Below are positions 24,118-34,600 of a DNA stretch of 64,000 nt, in pieces. The notes under the pieces are model-generated. The model was given only the letters and a program-made list of their open reading frames with translations. It was not told the origin of the DNA and ran no database searches. Source of the DNA: Tachypleus tridentatus. Taxonomy: Eukaryota; Arthropoda; Merostomata; Xiphosura; Limulidae. Location of the stretch: assembly GCF_004210375.1 (NCBI RefSeq), contig NC_134825.1:72779558-72843557 (forward strand), read 5' to 3'. The stretch's first letter is position 1; each line of letters opens with the position of its first letter. The translations under genes and the position numbers were made by a program.

Positions 24118-24890
24118 ATATGCATTTTCAGTGATGTCGAGAAAACCCACTTGTAGAGAAAGATATACATGTAAAAATGGCTCATTTGGGTTGAGAAAAT
24201 TTTTACGTAGAGGAATGAACAACGTTTCGACCTTCTTCGGTCATTGTCAGGTTCACAAAGAAAGAAAGAGGTAACTGACCGGAAGCTGACCACATGTTTG
24301 AAAGGGGTTGTGTAACTGAGCGTCGGAATGTAGAGGGCGTGCTTAGATATTTGAATATATAATTTTATCTTATTTATTTTATTATTATTATTTATTATAT
24401 TATTTCTAATATAGGTATAAAGGTGTTCATTTGTATTGGTTTATTTTGGGCTTGAGTTGTTGTATAAGTAAGGCTTCTTTAATTTTGCGTTTGTTTACGT
24501 GTGTTTCTTTATTTAGTATTTGAGTGTTTCCTATGGTTATGTTGTGTTTATTTGATTTGCAGTGTTCGAAAACGTGTGAAGGTGACTTTTTATGTTCTTT
24601 GAATCTGATTTCCATTTTTCTACTTGTTTCTCCAATATAGAAGTCGTGGCAGTTATCACATTGTATTTTATAAACAATGTTGGTGTGGTGTTTGTGTAGT
24701 TTTTACATAGTATAGACTTTAGTTTTGTGCCTGGTTTTTGAATAAATTTGGTATTGACTGGAATGTCATATTTTTTACTAGTTTTTGCCAAATGTTGGTT
24801 ATTTTTCTGTTGATGTCGGGAATATATGGTATGCAGCAGTATATGGTTTCCTGATTTTTTGATTCGTTAGATATACTTAATTTTGTTGGT
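24118..24890 (-). mobile_element. Penelope-like element 3' fragment (GIY-YIG endonuclease)
   Basis: Minus-strand remnant of a Penelope-like retroelement. The coding part runs from about 24880 down to the stop at 24427. It has the end of the reverse transcriptase region (IPYIPDINRKITNIW), then CDNC, FYIGETSR, RFKEHKK and a terminal KEALLIQQLKPKINQYK, the order of the GIY-YIG domain these elements carry. A frameshift near 24680 splits it. Below the stop comes an AT-rich 3' region and then a hammerhead-like segment. The reverse transcriptase body is absent, and a long SINE begins just beyond 24890. Confidence 0.85.
24215..24256 (-). ncRNA. Hammerhead-ribozyme-like motif in Penelope sequence (probably inactive)
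   Basis: On the minus strand the 42 nt read GTGAAC, CTGACAA, a hairpin TGACC/GAAGAA/GGTC, then GAAACGTT and GTTCAT. The outer hexamers pair fully (one G-U), and the CUGANGA...GAAA layout with a tiny ACGU third helix resembles the type I hammerheads reported in Penelope-like elements. Here the catalytic G of CUGANGA is A, and stem II has one extra U, so self-cleavage is unlikely. Confidence 0.45.
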
Positions 24891-24892
24891 TG

Positions 24893-25115
24893 GGGCCTGG
24901 CATGGCCTAGCGCGTTAAGGCGTGCGCTTCGTAATCTGAGGGTTGCGGGTTCGCGCCCGAGTCGCGCCAAACATGCTCGCCCTCCGAGCCGTGGGGGCGT
25001 TATAATGTTACGGTCAATCCCACTTTTCGTTGGTAAAAGAGTAGCCCAATAGTTGGCGGTGGATGGTGATGACTAGCTGCCTTCCCTCTAGTCTTACACT
25101 GCTAAATTAGGGACG
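24893..25115 (+). mobile_element. Long tRNA-derived SINE, plus, 3'-truncated
   Basis: Begins GGGCCTGGCATGGCCTAGCG and follows the family to CTAAATTAGGGACG, then stops abruptly and joins Penelope-type sequence (GTGAATCTGACGATGACC). The tail and target duplication are missing. Confidence 0.88.
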
Positions 25116-25117
25116 AT

Positions 25118-25190
25118 GTGAATCTGACGATGACCGAAAAAGAATTCTCAACGCAAACGAGCTGTTTTTACATATATATATGAATTTTAC
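25118..25190 (+). repeat. Penelope terminal-repeat fragment with hammerhead-like core
   Basis: It reads GTGAATCTGACGATGACCGA and then skips to AATTCTCAACGCAAACGAGC and TTTTTACATATATAT, segments of the minus-strand terminal sequence at 24.1-24.26 kb in plus orientation. The CUGACGA core keeps the G lost in the other copies, but the second half of the fold is deleted. Confidence 0.6.
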
Positions 25191-25290
25191 TGATATTTAG
25201 GTATTCACGCATATACGACTTTAAATACGAAACTCATAAGTGTAATCTTAACATAGGTACATTAAAAAGCTATTATAATATGAACACAAT

Positions 25291-25409
25291 GCCCCTAGTG
25301 GTACAGCGGCATGTCTGCGGACTTATACTGCTAGAAACCGGATTTCGATACCCGTGGCGAGCACAGCACAGATAGCCCTTTGTATAGCTTTGTGCATAAC
25401 AAACAAACT
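25291..25409 (+). mobile_element. Short tRNA-derived SINE, plus
   Basis: Near-complete copy: CCCCTAGTGGTACAGCGGC, GCGGACTTATACTGCTAGAA, GGATTTCGATACCCGTGG, tail GATAGCCCTTTGTATAGCTT. Confidence 0.85.
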
Positions 25410-26566
25410 GTCCACGAACCTAATTTCACCTATAAATGGATGCCGTGCAAAAGCGTGTGCAAAAACCTGTTTCTGAACTGTAAATTTAAATAACAACAAA
25501 GAAGGCAAAAATAGATTGGAAAGATTAACATGTTGACACGTTAGTTCGGCTCACTCAGGAGGTATTACTGAAAACGTACAGAAAAGAATTGTTACTTACA
25601 AAGATATTTGTTATTTAAATATTTATCATGCATGTTCTGCTTGGTATATAATTTATTGAACACGTGCCATTCTAGTACTCTGTTTGTGCCATATAAACGA
25701 AAGCAGAAATCTAACAGATCATCACAGGGCACCGCTTTCTCACTGTACCGTCAATGATCTTCCCTTAGGTTCATGTGGTATGCTTTTTACTGACCTTGAG
25801 TATGAGAAACAATATTCTTAGATCAGACAGGAAGCACTAAAAATATCGCAATAAATGCTGTTGCACAACTGTAGTTTATAGGATAAAATCTTATACAGCA
25901 AAGAGGCCATGAACTGTCGTAATACTTATCAAAGTATACCAGATACTTAAATACAACGTTATCATCACACTATGCTTGCAGATATTCACTAAAGTGTGGT
26001 ACTTTTCACCATTGAGGTTACTCTTGAAAATAGACTTATTTATTCCCACATCACAGATATTGCTAAATAATGATCTGCACTACAACTGTGGTTGCCGTAA
26101 TATGCAGGCATGTCATTTTTCTACGTGCCTTAATGATATAGGGATTTTTTTAAATATTCATTTATTTAATTTTATGGGATTTTAGCGTAAATACGTGGTA
26201 CAAAAAGTCGCTGAGGTTTTTCTTCTCTATTAACTTTGTTTTTCTGTTTTCTGTAGAAGATAATGTCTAGTCTACCTAAAGAGATAATGTAACAACACAA
26301 AGCATCTGGGTTTAAGAGACTAGTGACTGTAACATTCTTTGCTGGCTGAATCGATAATGTTTGCCTGCAACCAACCAATGTTGTGAGAGAATAAATTCAC
26401 AAGAAGATGTTGTACACTAGACAAATAAACTGAATTTGTCTTTTAAAATCAGCTGCACTTTTTTAGTTCAATTCTACTTGGTTTTCACTTTGACTACTTC
26501 AACAGAAATTCATCTTGGAAAATGGAAAATTGATGAGTTATTTGTTGATTCAGTGGACGCGATCGT

Positions 26567-26682
26567 CAGTGGCGTATTTTGGTAGGGGTTAGAGGGGGCT
26601 CAGAATCAGGGCCCACTAATAATTTTATTATATGTAAAATTACATGGGATGTAGGGCCCACACAACCTTAACTCCACCACTG
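26567..26682. mobile_element. Possible hAT-type mini-element (116 bp)
   Basis: The segment starts CAGTGGCGTA and ends CTCCACCACTG, so its ends are short inverted repeats of the CAGTGGYG type common in hAT elements. The 8 bp outside each end (GCGATCGT and TCTATTGT) agree at 5 positions, compatible with an old 8-bp duplication. No coding sequence. Confidence 0.45.
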
Positions 26683-27341
26683 TCTATTGTCTATTTATTT
26701 ACAATGGTATTCACACTTTTTTCATTGTGTCTAAATAAAGCTTGTTTTCACTCCTCGTCAAACATATTTATTCTGTTTATTTCTCACACAATTTGAAACT
26801 CAATCAAGTTATCAACAAAAGTAGTTTTCTTACTTCCGGACTAAATATTCTCGTATTAGCAAGTCTAACTATTTGAAAATACTATGGGTAGATAGAAAGG
26901 AAATATCATGGTACCTTGAAAGCAGAATTCATTGCAGAGTTTGTTTGTTTTCATTAATGTGTTTAATGGCCCTTGTTTGATCTCTTGTGTTGAAAATAGT
27001 TGAAAATTAATAAGGACAAGAAAAGTAAAACTCGAACACTAAAGTGTCCTATGAAAAAGTGTTAATTAGGATAATTAAAATTACTCTGCTGGTGTTTTTT
27101 TTTAGGCTGATTTGCTTCTAAGTATTTTGAAATAAATTCTCTTGTTCGACACGCACCCAGCGTTAACGATCATCCTTACTTCTCCAAATTAGTTCTTGTC
27201 CTTATTAATTTTATTTTTCGGAAAACACTTTTCAAATCTAATGCTTATTTCGGTTCTTAATGCTTTTCAGTAGGACATCAGCGACACTTGATACCACGAG
27301 TTAGCTAAATGGCATATTCGTAAAATGTTGTTATTGTTTTT

Positions 27342-27456
27342 AAATTAAGCACATAGCTACATAATGGGCTATCTGTGCTCTGCCCACCACGAGTATCGAA
27401 ACCTGGTTTTTAGCGTTGTAAGTCCACAGACATACGCTTGAGCTACTGGGGGGTGG
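27342..27456 (-). mobile_element. Short tRNA-derived SINE, minus, interrupted by a long SINE
   Basis: The minus-strand copy reads through the tail complement ACATAATGGGCTATCTGTGC and box B complement GAGTATCGAAACCTGG to CTTGAGCTACTGGGGGG, where a long-family SINE interrupts its head. About 10 bp of the short element resume after 27736. Confidence 0.88.
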
Positions 27457-27736
27457 TGGTGGCCGGCATGGCCAAACGTGTTAAAGCGTGCGACTCGTAA
27501 TCTGAGGGTCGCAGGTTCGCATTCCCGTCGCGCCAAACATGCTCGCTCTTTCAGCCGTGGAGGCGTTATAAAGTTACGGTCAATCCCACTATTCGTTGGT
27601 AAAAGAGTAGCCCAAGAGTTGGCGGTGGGTGGTGATGACTAGCTGCCTTCCCTCTAGTCTTCCACTGCTAAATTAGGGACGGCTAGCACAGATAGCCCTC
27701 GAGTAGCTTTGTGCGAAATTAAAAAACAAACAAAAA
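27454..27736 (+). mobile_element. Long tRNA-derived SINE, plus, inserted into the short SINE
   Basis: Full copy flanked by an exact 10-bp duplication TACTGGGGGG at 27444-27453 and 27737-27746. The duplicated sequence belongs to the short SINE, so this copy inserted later. Confidence 0.93.
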
Positions 27737-28027
27737 TACTGGGGGGCTGTCGTAAAATGAGAAATGAGTAATATATCCTTGACCACATCACGGCAGTGCT
27801 ACCTAAACAAAGCTCTGCTTAGTCGCACAACGCATTTATAAATCCTCTATTCTCCAGAAGTTTGTTTTTCTTTAACGCCAATAATTTCATATTGCTTTTT
27901 TGCAGCTTTAAATCTGAAAGCACCCGATATTTTATTTAACTGCTATTAGAAGACTATTATTATTGTCTATTCCTTTGCCGGTAGGTGGCGAGTAATTTCG
28001 CTGACTCTCACAATTATTTATATTGCG

Positions 28028-28035
28028 TATAAAAG
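28028..28035 (+). promoter_or_regulatory. TATA-like box upstream of the APMAP gene
   Basis: TATAAAAG lies about 1.28 kb before the first recognised APMAP start codon, in the last CpG-normal stretch before the CpG-poor gene body. A spliced 5' UTR ending at the 29295 acceptor would connect them. Position-based only. Confidence 0.2.
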
Positions 28036-29310
28036 GATAATGATGTGTTTATAGAGTTTAAATGTGTGGTCAATTGTTGAAATAGGATTTAATATTTGTA
28101 TGATCGTTTATATTGGTTAATGAAAACAATATATTTTATTCAATTTTGTTTTAAGTTTGTTTATAGTCTAACTGATAATTTTACGGGGGTATGAAACTAA
28201 AGGAAGAATAGAATGATCATACGTTTTAAAATCGATGCGGGAGGAAATAAGCAAAGTTTAGGGCGTTAACGATTAGTTGCCTTTTACGTTTTATTTGGAC
28301 CTCGATTTTTAAGAATGTAACGATAGAAGCTCATGCTTATTATTTACTTTAAGTTTTCTCGATAGAAGTTTTAGTGGTAATGCGAGTATCTTTTGGTTAA
28401 GGGCAGGCTCTATTAATTTAATAGCAAACGATTTTTAATTCAACGTGAAATTTTTCGGTGAAATAGAGAACGACATGGGAAAAAAAAAAAGAATGTTAGC
28501 TTGTGCTTACTCCAAGTTTTCATGCGTCATTATACATTTCAAAGAAAAATTCCACCTTAGAAATAGATCAAAAACAGTTTTTTTTTTTTAACACTTTTAT
28601 AGCAAAACGTATTTAAACTGTTTTAGTAACCTTTAGCGAGTATTTGTAATCTTTAAACTTGTTTGCTTCTGGTATGTCAAAAATACATTTACTTTTGTAG
28701 TACATAAATTGAACGTGTCTGTTTATTTGTGATTGTAGTGATATATACTTTTTAGATTTGTACCATAAAATACCTGAAGTTTTGTAATGATTAAAATAAA
28801 TAAGTTTGTATTAGCAATTTGGAAAACCGATTTCTTTGAATTTCATTGAGTGAAAAAAAAAGTTCATAAATACAAGAAGCTCACATTGATGTGTAGTTTC
28901 TTAAGCTGTTTATTTTATAGGAATAACTACCGTTTGGTAAATGAAATATAATAATTGAAAGACTAATACTATATGATTTCTTACAGAAGAATTCTGAGTG
29001 TGTCTATTCTTCAAGCTTGTATATTTAAAGATCAGTTAAACGTGTTTAAGCAGATCATATGTTGAAAACAAAATGTTAGGTCTTATGTCCAGTTTTGTTA
29101 TTGTTTGTGTTTAAAAGTAGTTTAATTAAAAAATTGTGATATTGAAAGTGTAAGTTATATGCTAGTAAAATGTAGTAAATTTGTGGATTTTAGAAAAATA
29201 AGTAAGAGTCTTGCTGTTTGTTCCAGTTGGTTTCTAGTAATAACCATATGCCCATTTTTCTGTATCAGCCCATAGATGTAGTTATTTTCTGCAGGCATAT
29301 TCTAATAAGT

Positions 29311-29417
29311 ATGGGAATTATATCTTTTGGACTCAAGTTCATCTTTGCCAATGTGCTGTTGATGTTATATATAGCCTATGGCCCAGGGCTTCTTGATATA
29401 CAGCCCATGAAATATAC
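29311..29417 (+). CDS. APMAP: APMAP exon 1: start and transmembrane helix
   Basis: Encodes MGIISFGLKFIFANVLLMLY and GPGLLDIQP, a signal-anchor followed by the short linker typical of the family. A good acceptor (TTTTCTGCAG) ends at 29295, 15 nt before the ATG, so a 5' UTR exon or an upstream coding exon may exist. Ends two bases into a Thr codon at GTAAGT. Confidence 0.8.
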
Positions 29418-31569
29418 GTAAGTATAGAGTCATATCCTGTTTAGTGCTTATAAAGGAATTAGCATCATTTGTATGGTTCAGACTTCCTTTTGTGTACTCT
29501 ATGAAAGAAAATAATAAACACACTTGCTCATACTTCGTGAAAAGAGGGAGGAAAGATACAGTTAACAAGTATTTATGGTAATATGCATACATGTAATGTT
29601 TTCTGATAGAAGATTTTGATCCTAAACTTTGGTTTATATTGATAGTATTAACAGAAAACAAGTTATTTATTAAATTATAATCTTTATGACTGCGAGGCTC
29701 AGACTTAAAAAAATGTTTCTAATATGTTTTTTAACTTTAAATCTATTTTATGTCCATTTTTCAATGTTTAATTACAATACTAGATGAATGAAGCTCAGAA
29801 AGAAACATCTTGAAATAAAATATATCGAAAATATATTTTGAAACATTGTTAATCAAATTAATTGTACTTGTCTCTTCAGTTCTAAGAATTTATTAAGAAA
29901 CAAATGAAGTACCGAAAATAATGAACATTGTATTTTGCAACCTATTTTTGATTGTAGAAAATCTAAACAAAATTATGGGTGCATTCAATTTAAACACAAA
30001 TATAACATCTTATGCAAACTTTACTTATTTAGAAATAAAATATAAGATAATGATTAATTTATAGAACTTAGTGTAATAGACTACATTAACAAGCAGTATA
30101 TAATTTCATCCATAATTTCCTAATAATTATTTAACATGTAACTGCTTATAGAAAATATTTTAACATTTTTTGATAGGAAAATTATGTTTAATTATGTAAT
30201 AACTTTATCTCTAGTTTTTATTATTTCAGTGTGGAATTACCAAAAAAGTTTGAAGGAGTTTTGAAACAAAATGATGCTTTAAATCAAGCAGAATTTCTTT
30301 ATCAAGGAAAAATTTCTGGACCTGAATCACTTGCAGTGTATAAAGGTAAAGAAGAGTTGTTTTTTAAATTTTATTATTATTTTGTGTTTGGGTTTATGAA
30401 CTATGTATAATTCTTATTGCAAATGATTGAGAGTATCAAGTAATATATAAATTTTTAAGTTCATAAATTCTGCTATAAATTGTTTTACTTCATTGGTAAT
30501 TGTAATATTAAATGGAAAATGTTCAATTGTTTCATTGCTCTCAGATACATTTTTTGTTAGCTTTAATTGTGTCTTTACCACTTTCTTTAACCACAGAAAG
30601 TAAGGTATCAGAATATTTAGAATGTACTTCTGAACCTAGGAAATATATATACTGGAACAACTGATGGAAGTATTGTCAAAATTTCCAAAGACAAACTATC
30701 TGTTGTGGCTAAAACTGGAAAAAACTGTGGTAAGTTGAAACATTAGGTTATTTTGTATCTGTTTCCATTAGATAGCGATTGAAAAGATACATATTGTATA
30801 ACACAGTAATAACTTGGAACCTTTATGATTTGATACTGAAAATATTAATAATGTAAAACAATTGTAGTCGATAATTTATGTAATTTTCTTATTGGGAAAT
30901 GTGAATATTTTCACAAGCTAGGTTATGGTAACCTTTAAGGTAAATGATAAATACTTAATGGTTAATAACATTTCAAAAGTAAATTTAATGCACCTTGAAG
31001 ACTAAATCATATTTTATTATTTGAACTAAGAGTTTGGTTGAGCACATTCACTGAAAGTATGTGATATTTTGAATTACCACAGCCCATGAGACAAAGTGGA
31101 AAATCACTAAACTATCACTCATGTTAATAGTACAAAGTGTGTCTGCAGCAGGTTGTTTTGACTTTATGACACACTACCATATGTTTTGACTAAATCTAAC
31201 TTTATAATAAAATAGTATAACTGATATAAATACTACTAGTTAGTTGAGTGACTATTTTTCAAGTTTGTTTCAAGTTTTCATTATGAAATTGGATATCTTA
31301 GTGTGTTCTACTTTTAAACATCAAAAATATATTTATGGAAGTCTCCAGGACATCTATGCTTTGATCCAGTGTGCTTACAGGCTTAAAAATATAAATTTGT
31401 TTTGGGTTTTTTGATCACTCCTATTTTATTGCTATTATCCTGAAAAAATACTTGAGAATTTTAAGTTGCTTTGTAAAACTTTATAGTACATGTTTGATAA
31501 TTACATAAATCTCAACAGTCATTACTTAATTTTGTCACCAGCATGGCATTAATGCATGTTCATTTTGAT

Positions 31570-31644
<75 letters not shown>

Positions 31645-34600
31645 ACAAACGGTAAAGACATGGTTTTAAAACAAGTAATGTGACAAAGTAGAATGAAGTG
31701 ACTTCCAAAGTTAATGTCCTGGATTATCTGTCTCTGCAAATTAGTGGAGAGGCTGGTCCTATAATTTTAAATCCTCTTCTAAAAATACTTTTGGTTGCTT
31801 CAATGTGTCCAGGAAGCTGGTGTCAGTGTACAGCGTGTGGTTTCTGGAAAGCTTATTAAGATATGTGGTTATTAGATTGACCTCAGTCTTCTGCAGAAAC
31901 TCTTGCTAAACGAGAAATTGTGGTGTTGAGCAGAAGTCTGTAATCATGGCTACCAGTTAGGAAAAAAAAAAAAAAGTAATTCTAAAGACATTATTCTAAT
32001 TAGGTACAATTTATGGTCTGTGTATGATTTTACTGTATAAAATTTTGTTTTTCATACACATGAAAGAGTTACCCTGGGAAAGCCCAATTTGTGGAAGACC
32101 TCTTGGGCTGAGATTTGATAAAAAAGGAAACCTGTATGTTGCTGATGCTTATTATGGGATTTTGATGGTCAACATCAACACAGGTTTGTGCAGCATTTTA
32201 CATTTTTTCTATTCTTGTTTTGTAATCTATAGAACTAAACATTTTGATAAGAACTTAAATCTGCCACGCTAAAGCATATTGCTCAAAACAGTAGTTCATT
32301 GTCATTTGAGAGCATTGTATTTTCCCATGATAAATGGTTAAAACCTATTTATACATATTATTTAAGTAAATGTAATATAAATTTTAAAAATTATTTAATC
32401 TCTATTTTTAAACTAATATCTATTATTAGTAGAACTACACCATCTGTATTATGAACTGTGTTTAAAGTTGTTTGAATCTTCTACAACTTTTCTTTATCAT
32501 TATCCTTAATAATCTAGCAAACAATTAAGAAGCCTGTATTTAAAGGTTTTAGTTTTAATGTTACAGCCATTTAACAATTAAAAGCATCAATTTAGGTGGA
32601 ACTGTTATTTTTACAAAATTATACGCAAATAATTTGTGAATGTATGTTAACAGTGGAGCATTAAAAACTGTGCAGTAACAACCTCTACATTAGTGTTCAG
32701 TTCAGTATAGAAAGCAATAACTCCTAAATGTAGCAATATATAACTATTCATTATACATATACTACTTCTTGAAATAAATGTGCATCAGTTAGATGACAGT
32801 TTTTAAGCTGCTAAACATTTTGCTTTTGTTGAATAGACATATTTTAAGATACTGTAAAATATAACATTTTTAAATGTAATTTTATATTTTTAGATAAGTT
32901 AGCTTTTAGATTTAGTGCGAAATTAATACAACTTTTTAAATGCTTCTCTCTCTCAATATATACATCACATAAATATTTTCTTTTTTCAGGACAACTATTA
33001 ACCTACTGAGAAATAATTTGTAATTAAATACTTTAAAATATCTAATTTATTGTACACATTACTTTGAACTAGTTACTACTTTATAACTGCTTTTTATTTC
33101 ATTAACATGTCTGAAGCTCTTTTGGGAAATTGTTTTAAAACAAGCTAAAAAAAATGGATTAATGAGGTCTGTAAAAATTTTCAGGTTTATTTTTCCATTT
33201 CTTTTCTCTTCTACTACATGAAAGAATGTTGTTCAGACTTTTGCTAAGAATGTAAAGTATGGCATTTCTGTTTTTATACGTCTGACATACTTAACAGTTA
33301 AATAATTAGCCTGTTATTAATACAGGGTGTCACAAAAAAATTTGTATACACACTTTGAATGATTATAAATACAATGTTTATTGAGATTTGTCTAGGTTTT
33401 ATAATCCACGTTTAAGAAGACAAGTTTAGAATTTTTGAGCTATCACAGATGTTTGAACTGATGACTGTTCTGATCAAGGCACTGCTGATAATGTGGACAG
33501 ATGGAATTGCAAACTTCATGAATCATTTAATTTGGTATTTAGGTGCATTCTCTTTTAATTGCTACTGGACTCATTGATTGTTTTAGGTTTTGTGCTATAC
33601 ACCTTATCTTTGATGTATCCACATAAAAAAAACAAAAACAAACAACAACAGAGGTGTGAGGTCTGAATGTGGGGGAAATCTTGTTTGGAAACTATGTATC
33701 CTCTGCAGATTTTGCCAGGTACCACTCATAAAATTCAACTCTCCAGTCAGGGTCATCTTCATTGAGGGCGTGGACTAATGCCTGAATAAAACTTTTCCAA
33801 TAAACGGGCTTCAACATATGGTGGACACTTAATTTTGCGATTCCTGTTTCATGGGCTATTTGCTGAACAGATTTTCTTAGAAATTCATGGAGACTTTCCA
33901 ACATCTCTGCTTCTTGTATGGGACTGGTGGATGACCACAGTCTTCCAGAATGCCCTTTATGGATGTCTTGAACAGTTCCATTTGTTTCAGAGTTATCTCT
34001 GATGCAAGTAATGGTGAGTCATGTTGGTGGATCTGTTTGAAACTCCCTTCTAAACCGTTTTTGCACATCAGTTACGTTCTTGCACTTCCAGTAACACTTT
34101 AAGTTAAATTTCCTTTTCTCAAAGCTTAGTCTTGCTTCTGCCATTACTTCACATCAGTTGCACCTGTAAAAAAAAGTTTGAGTGAGTTATGATTCAAAGT
34201 GTGTATACATTTTTTTAGGACACTCTCTACATACTGTGGAAATACTAAATTTATTTAGAATGTTTAAATAAATGGTTGTATTAAAATATAGAACCTTAAA
34301 AATTCTGTTGATAGTTTAATAATGAATGCTTTCTTGAAATGTTCTTAAAAGGACACAAGTTACTTTATAGAATTTTTACCATGAAAACTGTTCAAAGAAA
34401 GTTGTTTAGGAATTACATTTTAAGTTTTCTGTTTCATATTCTTTATACTGGCCCAAACAAGTATAGAATATAGTTTTACAGCCTTTAGGTTAGGCTTGAA
34501 ATAGTTTTCTGTTATTTAAGCTTGGGTGGTGCATTAGTTATTGTGTGTGTCTATGGATCTGAGGGTCCATGTTTCACATAATCAGTGATGATGAGAAAAC

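Larger units (their letters stand above)
20737..28000. other. Intergenic region between the Rho and APMAP genes
   Basis: The genes here are transcribed away from each other. The region contains five long SINEs, short SINEs at 25.3 and 27.4 kb, a Penelope-like fragment at 24.1-24.9 kb and a hAT-like mini-element at 26.6 kb. Between them (21.4-22.0, 22.3-24.1, 25.4-26.5 and 26.7-27.3 kb) I see only AT-rich DNA with no convincing coding potential. Confidence 0.6.

Noticed and set aside
24427-24615. Free-standing GIY-YIG endonuclease gene
   Set aside because: The sequence is the C-terminal domain of a Penelope-like element, frameshifted upstream and attached to its 3' region.
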